From NCBI GenBank assembly GCA_034472185.1, contig JARBAK010000001.1, positions 721,722 to 785,721 of the forward strand: a DNA stretch of 64,000 bases, read 5' to 3'. Made by a program: the position numbers and the translations under genes. The notes beneath the pieces are model-generated. The model worked only from the letters and a program-made list of their open reading frames with translations, searched no databases and was not told where the DNA came from. Shown here piece by piece: positions 57,201-63,632 of the stretch. Source of the DNA: JARBAK01 sp034472185 (GTDB lineage: Bacteria > Pseudomonadota > Alphaproteobacteria > Rickettsiales > Midichloriaceae). Every line of letters starts with the position of its first letter. Position 1 is the stretch's first letter.

Positions 57201-57918
57201 GTCGGTGGAGAATCGTCCATATCAAGAAGTACGCCTACCTGTAATAGTACCCCTTGTTTTTCCATATAATCCTGATGAGAGTATCAATGATGTTTCCTCT
57301 CTGCAGTTTCCTGTGGCTGTAAAATTACCAAAGATACAGAGTACGGATTCTATTGGGAATACTGATGTGAAAAACATATTTATAGGATATAATGTAAACC
57401 AAATTGAACGTTTCGTTGTTTTTCAAACTAATCCTTGGCCAGAAAATGTTGAAAGGCTTTTTAGGCCACATTCTTGGTTACAGCCAACCGCAAGCAATGC
57501 AGTGGGGGGTTTTAATCAGATAGACAAGGTATATGTATCTTGGGCAATAGATGGGCAAGGTTTTAAAAAATTTGTATTAGTAAATTTTTGTACACACACC
57601 AATGCCAAAGGGGAGGGTATTATGTTTTCTTATGCGGTCCCAGAAATTAAACCATTGGGCCCTGACATCACTCATTATTTTTATACTATGTGTGCTAATC
57701 CTAAAAATCAGTGCTGTGCGATTACTTATCATGTTTTATTAAATGAAAATCATAAGAATACTATTAATGGCTTTGATTCAATTGAAATAAACACTATGGA
57801 TGATTTGATATCCCAAATAGAAAAAGAGCCCTCATTAGCTGAGGGGATAGGAGTTAAACGATTAAAAGATTTTATTGCGGGGGATATAAATCCGACGGGT
57901 CTTCCCAGCTCAACCTAA
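54268..57918 (+). CDS. Large surface protein: inverse-autotransporter-like barrel, J-domain-like segment, 27-residue repeats
   Basis: The 1216-residue protein has an N-terminal signal-like hydrophobic segment (about 17-40). Residues about 80-285 resemble an inverse-autotransporter beta-barrel: FTDLRIFD, SFEGNVHFGHRKL, IIGVYGAFDRKKSISGNYFNQL, GYGITERLTGFIGGYYFS and GGYIGVKLKI. Residues about 395-440 look like the second half of a J domain, with HRKVALLFHPDKN and the HPD triad at 414-416. Residues about 441-560 are four almost identical 27-residue repeats plus a partial fifth. The remaining ~650 residues are unrecognised, with two hydrophobic segments (about 822-868) and a Pro-rich stretch (about 920). 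ATG 54268 is preferred over TTG 54262. A barrel anchor followed by a surface-exposed passenger is inferred; J-domain function outside the cell is unexpected. Confidence 0.75.
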   Translation: MDGSNYCKEPLQSALKYYAGMIILIPIALFIGPNKVFSQSNKYQPYFEIGGIKSLKYSNSNSSAAGIYDLFIPTLQSENRLLFTDLRIFDRSGGSFEGNVHFGHRKLYPDSEQIIGVYGAFDRKKSISGNYFNQLASGFEYWRGKLFIGGNAYQPIGKSKKPISVFNTNETSKKINIPTASVETKTAITQNQEKALSGVDAQIGYGITERLTGFIGGYYFSASNAKTIAGPKICFTYDYMKPAGRVFGILDSASLEAGAQYDRKRGAGGYIGVKLKISLSNIKNSNRSGFDRHMRELIRRDQDIVISNTKIPETIKIIHTERNITEREFYDYYQMDKYPSYKTVVDAVDLALSKALKENSQDRSKKEQIESSYNLYANWIAEKIACQTNNNRAFNSLTKEERKQAHRKVALLFHPDKNDTLLGEKIFLLLNKAMDDLNGHDESSNKTEGGYKQEQNYSAPEFNQTTPDESSNKTEGGYKQEQNYSAPEFNQTTPDESSNKTEGGYKQEQNYSAPEFNQTTPDESSNKTEGGYKQEQNYSAPEFNQTIPDESSNKTEGGYNKTSGESSEDTTNTNAFDITNISAIDKGTLKKVWKILDSLNLISIYRSEQYTKSKFLEKPKEYRVDNKMVACSFVSKYALNIYISEKFAELCVTKSYKSSNGTIIPISFNCIKDFGRYENSDIDLRSPLETLRQVLEEIKALGSYHFAINRRTYYDLLLRKVSTKEWAFREWVWKSKNVPTAVLIMNLIKDNSELFYIDRSYIESYEASYDEHLMTRYSVLNWRVEDVKHFANAIYDGNARGQYSFFKEEPFKSTVYNIIDYAPKIAPVAMNIYWYSAKAALAWAIPAFIDITIPKFWDIILFKFFELLPEESRKHYVYWSRRVSDVTFVANSFFLINKFLTSKSSLSSKKAETLAITNVPPTQNPPPDPLYNGFFFNPSAHDDIHLEKEIIETPMAEAMGTSPYTRYSYLEDSAAGILSVENRPYQEVRLPVIVPLVFPYNPDESINDVSSLQFPVAVKLPKIQSTDSIGNTDVKNIFIGYNVNQIERFVVFQTNPWPENVERLFRPHSWLQPTASNAVGGFNQIDKVYVSWAIDGQGFKKFVLVNFCTHTNAKGEGIMFSYAVPEIKPLGPDITHYFYTMCANPKNQCCAITYHVLLNENHKNTINGFDSIEINTMDDLISQIEKEPSLAEGIGVKRLKDFIAGDINPTGLPSST
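55588..55947 (+). repeat. 81-base tandem repeat array (four copies and a partial fifth)
   Basis: The 81-base unit begins GATGAAAGTTCAAACAAGAC and recurs at 55588, 55669, 55750 and 55831, with a 36-base partial copy at 55912. The copies are identical by eye apart from a two-base change at the end of copy four (ACAACACCT to ACGATACCT), turning Thr to Ile. The unit length is a multiple of three, so it keeps the frame and produces long shadow frames. Near-identity means a recent or gene-conversion-maintained expansion. Confidence 0.95.
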
Positions 57919-57966
57919 TATTTTGAAAAATTATTTGGAGCAGTTAGCGATGAAGAAGGGAACGTA

Positions 57967-58999
57967 GTGTCTACAGATAATAATGTAGGGATTATGCATA
58001 GATATTCATCCTCTAAAAAAGATATAATTAATGAAAATTCGTTAATAAAAATAGAATCTCAATTAGATAAGATAGACACGTATATTGATGGATTTTTGAA
58101 GATTCGTGGTGACGGCAGTTGTACCGATACAGCATCTTTTTTTGCATTGCTTCTAACTTGTATCTCCGAAAATCAAATGGATTATTTTAATCTGTATTTA
58201 AACAGAATGGTCGTCAAAAGCGAAGAGATGTTAAAAGCGTTTGACAATAAAGGCTTTAATAATTTAACTTTTAAAAAACAAGAAATCACTAAAGAGCTTT
58301 TTTCCCAACATATAGAAAATTTTCGAACAAAAATAGAAACAACATCTATTCAAAACATCTTAGATGAATTCCTCGATACCGCAGTATCTGGATTGGATGA
58401 TAATTCTTTCCGATTATCTTGGATTATATTATCAAAGTTAATAAATGTTGCAGAAACAAAAGAGACGCTGCAAAATGATTTTGATGAATACATCAAGGAC
58501 AATCCAGATTTGCTTAAAGCAGACGGAGATAAATCAGCTGGTGAAACGATTAATTTTTGTACAAGAGATCCAGAATTGTTAAAAAAACAAGGACATTATA
58601 AATAAATGCTCTAATAGCATTGATACTGACGGTCTTCAGGGAGTTTTAAAAGAAGTTCAAGATTCTGATGTAAAAGTAAAAGTAAAGCGCCCACAGTGGC
58701 ACCACACCCTAAAGGTCCCATTATATTGGGATATTTCTAGCTATGATTTTTTTAAACAAGAGAAGGAGCGTTTGACAAAGGAAAATAATAAGAAAAGGGA
58801 AGCAGCAGCTAATGTGATTTTGAAAAAACTTCAAGATAATGCACGATCCGCAACAGCATTTTTTATTTCGAATGGTGCGCACACAAACTTACTTTTTGCT
58901 AAAGGATTTGCTGATAAATTAAGAAAGAGTATTGAAAAAATTGATTTAAATGAAAAGATACCTAATCTGAAAAAGAAATCCTCACCGCTCCAGCCATAA
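57967..58999 (+). pseudogene. Accessory gene split by a frameshift at an A7 run (possible OTU-like protein)
   Basis: Frame 1 (57967-58605, GTG start, 212 residues) and a second frame (58581-58999) together appear to encode one protein of about 343 residues. The first ends shortly after seven A's (58581-58587). The second continues without a proper start as KDIINKCSNSIDTDGL through a Lys/Glu-rich helix (QEKERLTKENNKKREAAANVILKKL) to KKSSPLQP. One skipped base at the run would join them. The N-terminal part has GDGSC at residues 48-52, like the catalytic Cys loop of OTU cysteine proteases, but the following residues do not fit well and no clear catalytic His is seen. It may be a pseudogene, or expressed by slippage at the A-run. 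It lies 48 bases after the large surface protein gene. Confidence 0.6.
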
Positions 59000-59108
59000 A
59001 GAGCAGAGAGCGAGAGTTACTGTTAAAGATGGGTAGCAATAAAGAGGCTGTACTGTTGCAGAAAGGATTGATGCCAAAAGAATTAAGTAGGGAAGAGCTA
59101 GTAAAATT

Positions 59109-59424
59109 TTAAGAATCAGTTGTTGCGGTATCGACATTTGTGCATTTACTGCTCAATACTTTTAAGCTAATAGCGCGATCCGCGAGATCTTGAACAAATA
59201 TTGATAAATGCTGCAGATTACGCTCTAAGCAGTCAAGTTTCCATACAATAAAAAGTATCATCTTTGCGTAAAGCCCACAACCCTGGGCGCGCCTTTGTTT
59301 TGTATTGATGCTTTATCCTGATAAACATTTGTCTTTTAGATGCAGCTGTTAAGAGGGCATCGATTTGTAAATTTAAAGCTTGACCGCTATCAGCTTTAGA
59401 CACTCTGACGTATTCTAGTCTCAT
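59109..59424 (-). pseudogene. Tn3-type resolvase (serine recombinase), frameshifted remnant
   Basis: The first frame reads MRLEYVRVSKADSGQALNLQIDALL, then RPGLWALRKDDTF, the N-terminal catalytic domain of resolvases/invertases, with the catalytic Ser in RVSKAD. After a one-base shift near 59245 the homology continues as WKLDCLERNLQHLSIFVQDLADRAISLKVL, then SSKCTNVDTATTDS to a stop. The middle of the domain has lost residues and the C-terminal DNA-binding part is absent. It is an inactive remnant of a mobile element, supporting integration and decay in this block. Confidence 0.8.
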
Positions 59425-60368
59425 GTCAATTAAACGATCGTTTGCAAGACACTAGGTTTTAGTACACCAAATTGTGAAGAGGAATGGTGATATATGTGGG
59501 CGATACAAGAGATAACAATTCCTGAAGCTATATCGGAGGTGCGGAGTTCTGTTTCGATACTGTTCAAAAAAATCTGATCTCCTACAAGAGATTGGGGTGA
59601 AGTTGTAAAATTTCGTGCCAAAATGTGTTTTTGAAGTTCTTTTTTCATCCTACTAGTATTTCCTGCATCATCTCACTTTGTTACTTTTACAACTATCCTC
59701 CACTAAGCCATCAATAATGGAAGTGGTATTAGCGGGTGCAACTATTGGAAGGGCAGTGTGGCTATGGGAGCAGGGTGCATTGCTAATGTCGTTGGAATAG
59801 TTGCAGCGCGACTTCATTTTGGGCTAGTATGGCGACTTTGCTAAGCGGTTCTTATGCACAAATGATGGGTGGTTTAGTAGAGGCAGTTGCTATTGGTGGA
59901 AGCGGAGTAGCATTGGCGCAAGAAGTTTATTATGATGAGAACCTGCAAGACGATATTTAGCTTAGTATGATATGGGAAGTCTCGTAAAAAGTGGGCATTG
60001 GGAAAGAAGCGGACAAGGGAAGATCAGCCTTAATGACTTACATCTCTATTTTCACTTAATACATCTGGGTTCTCTCTCCCTTGTTTCGAGTGGGGAGAGA
60101 GCTCAGAATATTGAAAATGCGATAAAATGAGTCAAATTGTTTCCAATTTTATCAAAAAAAATATCTGACCTCCTATAGGGGATTTGATAAATCAATATTT
60201 ACACAACACAATTCACTTGTTGAATCGTTCATCAACTCATTATCTGCATCTCCAGAAACATGATTAAAATCACCCCTAATACGTTGCCAACTAAAACCCC
60301 GTAATCATAGGGAAATAGGGCATAACCAAGTGCCTGCCTTTACTGAGAAGGCAAGAAGCAAAAGTAGA
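59425..60368. other. Decayed region with fragments of lost genes
   Basis: There is no convincing intact gene in these 940 bases. A 72-codon minus-strand frame (59430-59648) has no recognised homologue and may be chance. Between about 59709 and 59960 on the plus strand, overlapping frames read as a Gly/Ala-rich membrane-like sequence (MGAGCIANVVGIVAAR, then MATLLSGSYAQMMGGLVEAVAIGG) broken by shifts, probably a decayed small membrane protein gene. A hairpin with nine-base arms (CTCTCTCCC at 60072 and GGGAGAGAG at 60093) lies further on. The rest appears non-coding. Confidence 0.4.
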
Positions 60369-60797
60369 TTAATGGAAATAGTTGTTTGCAAACATTGCTA
60401 TGAGCAAAGTGACGAAAAGACCTATTACCCACCTCAAAGTCTCGTTCTTGCTTTTGGAAATCTCGTCTTTTAATTGAGACGTTTGGCTAAAAATCTCCTC
60501 TTTTAATTTATTTTCCGCTTCGAGGAGTTGCTCCCGAGTAGCAAACTTCTCCATATCCTTTGTGAGTGCTGCAACTTGCTCTTTAGTAGCAAACTTCTCC
60601 ATATCCTTTGTGAGTGCTGCAACTTGCTCTTTAGTAGCAAGCCTAGAGAAATCATATTCTCTGGCGTTAGAAATAGTGTTCACTATTTTTGCAGCTTGCT
60701 CTTCCTTAATGCCAACAGAGCAAAGTTGCTTGATAGCTTCGTAAGTGTCAAAATTCATCATATAGTGAGTCTGTTTTTCAGTTTTTGCAGGCATCAT
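60369..60797 (-). CDS. Coiled-coil protein with C-terminal membrane anchor (DUF1640/CCDC90-like)
   Basis: The 142 residues begin with a segment similar to the CCDC90/DUF1640 family (MNFDTYEAIKQLCSVGIKEEQAAKIVNTI), followed by a heptad-rich coiled coil (ATKEQVAALTKDMEKF twice, then ATREQLLEAENKLKEEIFSQTSQLKDEI) and a terminal hydrophobic segment (about residues 124-138, RWVIGLFVTLLIAMFANN). Such proteins are membrane-anchored coiled-coil proteins of unclear function, found in bacteria and as the mitochondrial MCUR1 group. A 48-base exact tandem duplication (60541-60588, 60589-60636) adds a 16-residue coiled-coil unit. The start is likely one of the first Met codons. Confidence 0.65.
   Translation of the reverse strand: MMPAKTEKQTHYMMNFDTYEAIKQLCSVGIKEEQAAKIVNTISNAREYDFSRLATKEQVAALTKDMEKFATKEQVAALTKDMEKFATREQLLEAENKLKEEIFSQTSQLKDEISKSKNETLRWVIGLFVTLLIAMFANNYFH
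60541..60636 (-). repeat. 48-base tandem duplication inside the coiled-coil gene
   Basis: The unit GCAAACTTCTCCATATCCTT and the following 28 bases occur twice without a difference I can see (60541-60588 and 60589-60636). It encodes ATKEQVAALTKDMEKF on the minus strand. Being 16 codons long it keeps the frame and lengthens the coiled coil. Confidence 0.9.
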
Positions 60798-61342
60798 CCT
60801 AAGTCCATCATAGTCCTTATACCAACTCTATATAGCATAAATATCAAAAAAGCTCAAGACCTCAGCAAGCTTAAAGCCTCAGCCGAGGTCAACCATTGAT
60901 TGTTTTTGGTGATATATTAAGGCTCTGTATTTTAGCATAAAGAAGTAGTTATGGTGGGTATATATTGTAAGTATATAACTTGATTTCAGGATCTAACCAA
61001 AGACGGCATATAAAGAGCTATACTTGGATAGCTCTTTATATGCGGAGATAGAAATACATAACATTATGGGCGCTAACTGCCCAAGATTTGTGGCGCAGAC
61101 TCAGGGTAAACTGGTGTCAAACGGGATCGAAGAAGCACAGAGCTTTAGCGGCAGCATCAGCAGAAAGGGCAAAACAATCATAAAAATATCATTCAAGTTC
61201 TTTAACTTATACATTACTCCCAATCCTATGCTCCGCAAAAAACGCTCAGCTCAGGCTAGGCTATCAGGATATTTGGCTCTTTGAGTTTTTTATTTTCTAT
61301 TCACTATATTTGTGGGTAGCGAAAGGGCTAAACCATATGACA
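60798..61342. other. Intergenic region with inverted repeats
   Basis: I see no reliable gene in these 545 bases. GACCTC (60858-60863) and GAGGTC (60885-60890) could form a weak hairpin. A perfect 16-base-arm hairpin lies at 61006-61043 (listed separately). A plus-strand frame of 86 codons (61024-61284) follows it, with GKLVSNGIEEAQSFSGSIS-like text but no family recognised; its start lies inside the hairpin. Treated as unsupported. Confidence 0.35.
61006..61043. repeat. Perfect inverted repeat, 16-base arms with 6-base loop
   Basis: GCATATAAAGAGCTAT (61006-61021) and ATAGCTCTTTATATGC (61028-61043) are exact reverse complements around ACTTGG. There is no T-run after it, so it does not look like an intrinsic terminator on the plus strand. 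It could be the end or recombination site of a lost mobile element, or an RNA hairpin. Confidence 0.85.
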
Positions 61343-62371
61343 TTACCCTTCCCAGTCCAAAATCACTTTACCGCTGTTGCCAGAGCGCATTATTTCGAAC
61401 CCTTTGATAAAATCACGAGCGGCAAAGTGATGGGTTATCATTAGATCAATGTTTAAGCCACTTTGCAGCATAGCAACCATTTTATACCAGGTCTCAAACA
61501 TTTCGCGGCCATAAATACCCTTGATCAATAAGCCCTTCATAATAATTTTATTCCAATCGATTATTGTTGATTGTGGTAGAAAACCAAGTAATGCAATTTT
61601 GCCTGCGTGATTCATATATTCTAGCATTGTATTAAAAGCTTGGCTGTTACCAGACATTTCGAAACCAACACCGAAACCTTCCTGCATATTCAGGTCTTTC
61701 ATGACTTTTTCTACGGATGTATGTTTAATATTGATAACTTGATTGAAGCCCATTTTTTGTGCCAACTCGAGTCGATAATCATTTACGTCAGTAATAACAA
61801 TATGGCGTGCACCGACATGACGAGCGATAACAGCAGACATCAAACCGATCGGTCCGGCTCCAGTAATTAATATATCTTCACCAACTAGGTCAAAAGACAG
61901 AGCAACGTGTGTAGCATTACCGAACGGATCGAAAATTGAGGCAAGATCGTCATTAATTTCTGGAGGAATTGGATAAGCATTTACTGCTGGTATGGATAAA
62001 TATTCAGCAAAACATCCCTGGCGAGTAACACCTACGCCAATATTTTTGCGACATAAATGTCTGCGGCCAGCTTTGCAGTTGCGGCAAGAACCACAAGCAA
62101 TATGTCCTTCACCGGAAACGCGATCTCCTAGTTTAAAATTAGTTACTCCTTTGCCCATGTCAGCAATTTCACCAACAAATTCGTGTCCAATAATCATTGG
62201 TACTTTAATAGTTTTTTGTGACCATTCATCCCAATTATATATATGAACGTCAGTGCCACAGATTGCGGTTTTTTTAATTTTAATTAAAACATCATTGGGT
62301 CCGATTTCTGGTACTTGCACATCTTGCATCCATAAACCCAGTTCTTTTTTTAGTTTTGCTAGTGATTTCAT
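61343..62371 (-). CDS. tdh: L-threonine 3-dehydrogenase
   Basis: Tdh oxidises L-threonine to 2-amino-3-ketobutyrate using NAD+ and zinc. The 342 residues are a medium-chain zinc dehydrogenase: catalytic zinc ligands in KKTAICGTDVHIYNWDEWSQKTI and IIGHEFVGEI, the structural zinc cysteines in CGSCRNCKAGRRHLCRKN, the Rossmann motif GAGPIGLMSA and the family-specific DPFGNATHVALS. The ATG at 62371 is chosen; an upstream TTG would add four residues. It follows kbl by 15 bases, so the pair forms an operon for threonine to glycine plus acetyl-CoA. Confidence 0.96.
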   Translation of the reverse strand: MKSLAKLKKELGLWMQDVQVPEIGPNDVLIKIKKTAICGTDVHIYNWDEWSQKTIKVPMIIGHEFVGEIADMGKGVTNFKLGDRVSGEGHIACGSCRNCKAGRRHLCRKNIGVGVTRQGCFAEYLSIPAVNAYPIPPEINDDLASIFDPFGNATHVALSFDLVGEDILITGAGPIGLMSAVIARHVGARHIVITDVNDYRLELAQKMGFNQVINIKHTSVEKVMKDLNMQEGFGVGFEMSGNSQAFNTMLEYMNHAGKIALLGFLPQSTIIDWNKIIMKGLLIKGIYGREMFETWYKMVAMLQSGLNIDLMITHHFAARDFIKGFEIMRSGNSGKVILDWEG

Positions 62372-62386
62372 TTTTTTCCCCAAAAT

Positions 62387-63577
62387 TTAGTTAATGATTT
62401 CTAAAGCCTTTCCAACCTTTGCAAAAGCAAGTAGAGCCTTATCTAGCTGCGTTTTTTCGTGTGCAGCAGAGACTTGCGTACGAATTCGAGCTTTGTCTTT
62501 TGGTACTACTGGGTAAGAAAATCCGATCACATAAATACCTTCGGTGAGTAATTTATCGGCCATGGTTTTTGCAAGTTTTGCATCACCTAGCATTACAGGA
62601 ATAATTGGATGTTCTCCTGGAATAATATTGAATCCAAGCTCCTGTAATCCCTTTCTAAAATAAGTAGCATTATCTTTCAATTTTTTTCGTAATGCAGAAC
62701 TGCTCTCAAGTAAATCGAGAACTTTAATGGAGGTGGCAGCAATCACTGGCGCCAGAGTATTTGAAAATAGATATGGTCGTGATTTTTGTCTTAGCCAGTC
62801 AATCACTTCTTTTTTCCCACTAGTATAACCACCAGATGCGCCGCCTAAAGCTTTACCTAGTGTTCCGGTTATGATGTCAACTTTGCCCATAACGTTGTTG
62901 TATTCATGTGTGCCGCGACCATTTTCACCCATAAAACCAACCGCATGTGAATCATCGACTGTTACCAGCGCGTTGTACTGAGCAGCTAGCTCACAAATGA
63001 CAGGTAAGTTAGCAATAGTGCCATCCATGGAAAATACACCATCAGTAACAATCATTTTATAACGACAGTTTTTGGCTTCTTTAAGTTTAAGATCTAAATC
63101 TGACATATCATTGGTGTTATAACAAAATCTTTGTGCTTTGCATAAGCGCACACCATCAATGATACTAGCATGATTTAAACTATCGCTGATCACTGCATCT
63201 TCTGGGGCAAGTAACGCTTCAAATAACCCACCATTGGCATCAAAACATGACGAGTAAAGTATGGTATCTTCCATTCCCAAAAATTGGCTCAGACGTTTTT
63301 CTAATTCTTTATGGATGTCTTGTGTGCCGCATATAAAACGTACAGATGACAAACCAAATCCATATTTATCTAATGCTTTTTTTGCAGCAGCAGCAACATC
63401 CTGATTGTTAGATAACCCCAAGTAATTATTGGCACACATATTAATTACTTCTATATCATTAGAGGTTTTTATTATTGCACCTTGAGGAGTTGTAATAATA
63501 CGTTCTTGTTTGTAGAGTCCAGCTTCTTGAAGTTTTTTTAATTCTTCATTTAAGTAATTGCCAAATTTATTTGCCAT
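62387..63577 (-). CDS. kbl: 2-amino-3-ketobutyrate coenzyme A ligase
   Basis: Kbl is a PLP enzyme of the alpha-oxoamine synthase family, cleaving 2-amino-3-ketobutyrate with CoA to glycine and acetyl-CoA. The 396 residues contain MCANNYLGLSNNQDV, FGLSSVRFICGTQDIHKELE, CFDANGGLFEALL, DSLNHASIIDG, VTDGVFSMDG, DDSHAVGFMGENGRGTHE, and TGTLGKALGGASGGYTSG with the PLP lysine. It is the first gene of kbl-tdh. The pair is not typical of Rickettsiales and lies next to a decayed mobile region, suggesting acquisition. Confidence 0.97.
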   Translation of the reverse strand: MANKFGNYLNEELKKLQEAGLYKQERIITTPQGAIIKTSNDIEVINMCANNYLGLSNNQDVAAAAKKALDKYGFGLSSVRFICGTQDIHKELEKRLSQFLGMEDTILYSSCFDANGGLFEALLAPEDAVISDSLNHASIIDGVRLCKAQRFCYNTNDMSDLDLKLKEAKNCRYKMIVTDGVFSMDGTIANLPVICELAAQYNALVTVDDSHAVGFMGENGRGTHEYNNVMGKVDIITGTLGKALGGASGGYTSGKKEVIDWLRQKSRPYLFSNTLAPVIAATSIKVLDLLESSSALRKKLKDNATYFRKGLQELGFNIIPGEHPIIPVMLGDAKLAKTMADKLLTEGIYVIGFSYPVVPKDKARIRTQVSAAHEKTQLDKALLAFAKVGKALEIIN

Positions 63578-63632
63578 AAAGTACTATCTACATAAGGTTA
63601 TTTTATATAAGTGATCAAATTAATTATCAATT

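Noticed and set aside
59029..59112. 27-codon frame after the split gene (MGSNKEAVLLQKG)
   Set aside because: Too short to support alone. It could be the true end of the split gene after a further shift, noted there.
59430..59648. Minus-strand frame of 72 codons
   Set aside because: No family recognised, composition ordinary, and it lies in a region full of broken frames.
54041..60101. Direct repeat of the tRNA-Ser end as an attachment site, suggested by CTCTCTCCC at 60072
   Set aside because: Only nine low-complexity bases match and they belong to a local hairpin; not evidence for an att site.
61024..61284. Plus-strand frame of 86 codons
   Set aside because: It starts inside the perfect palindrome, has no recognised family and no ribosome binding site. 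Its middle (GKLVSNGI...SGSISRKGKTIIKIS) looks faintly protein-like but not enough to call a gene.
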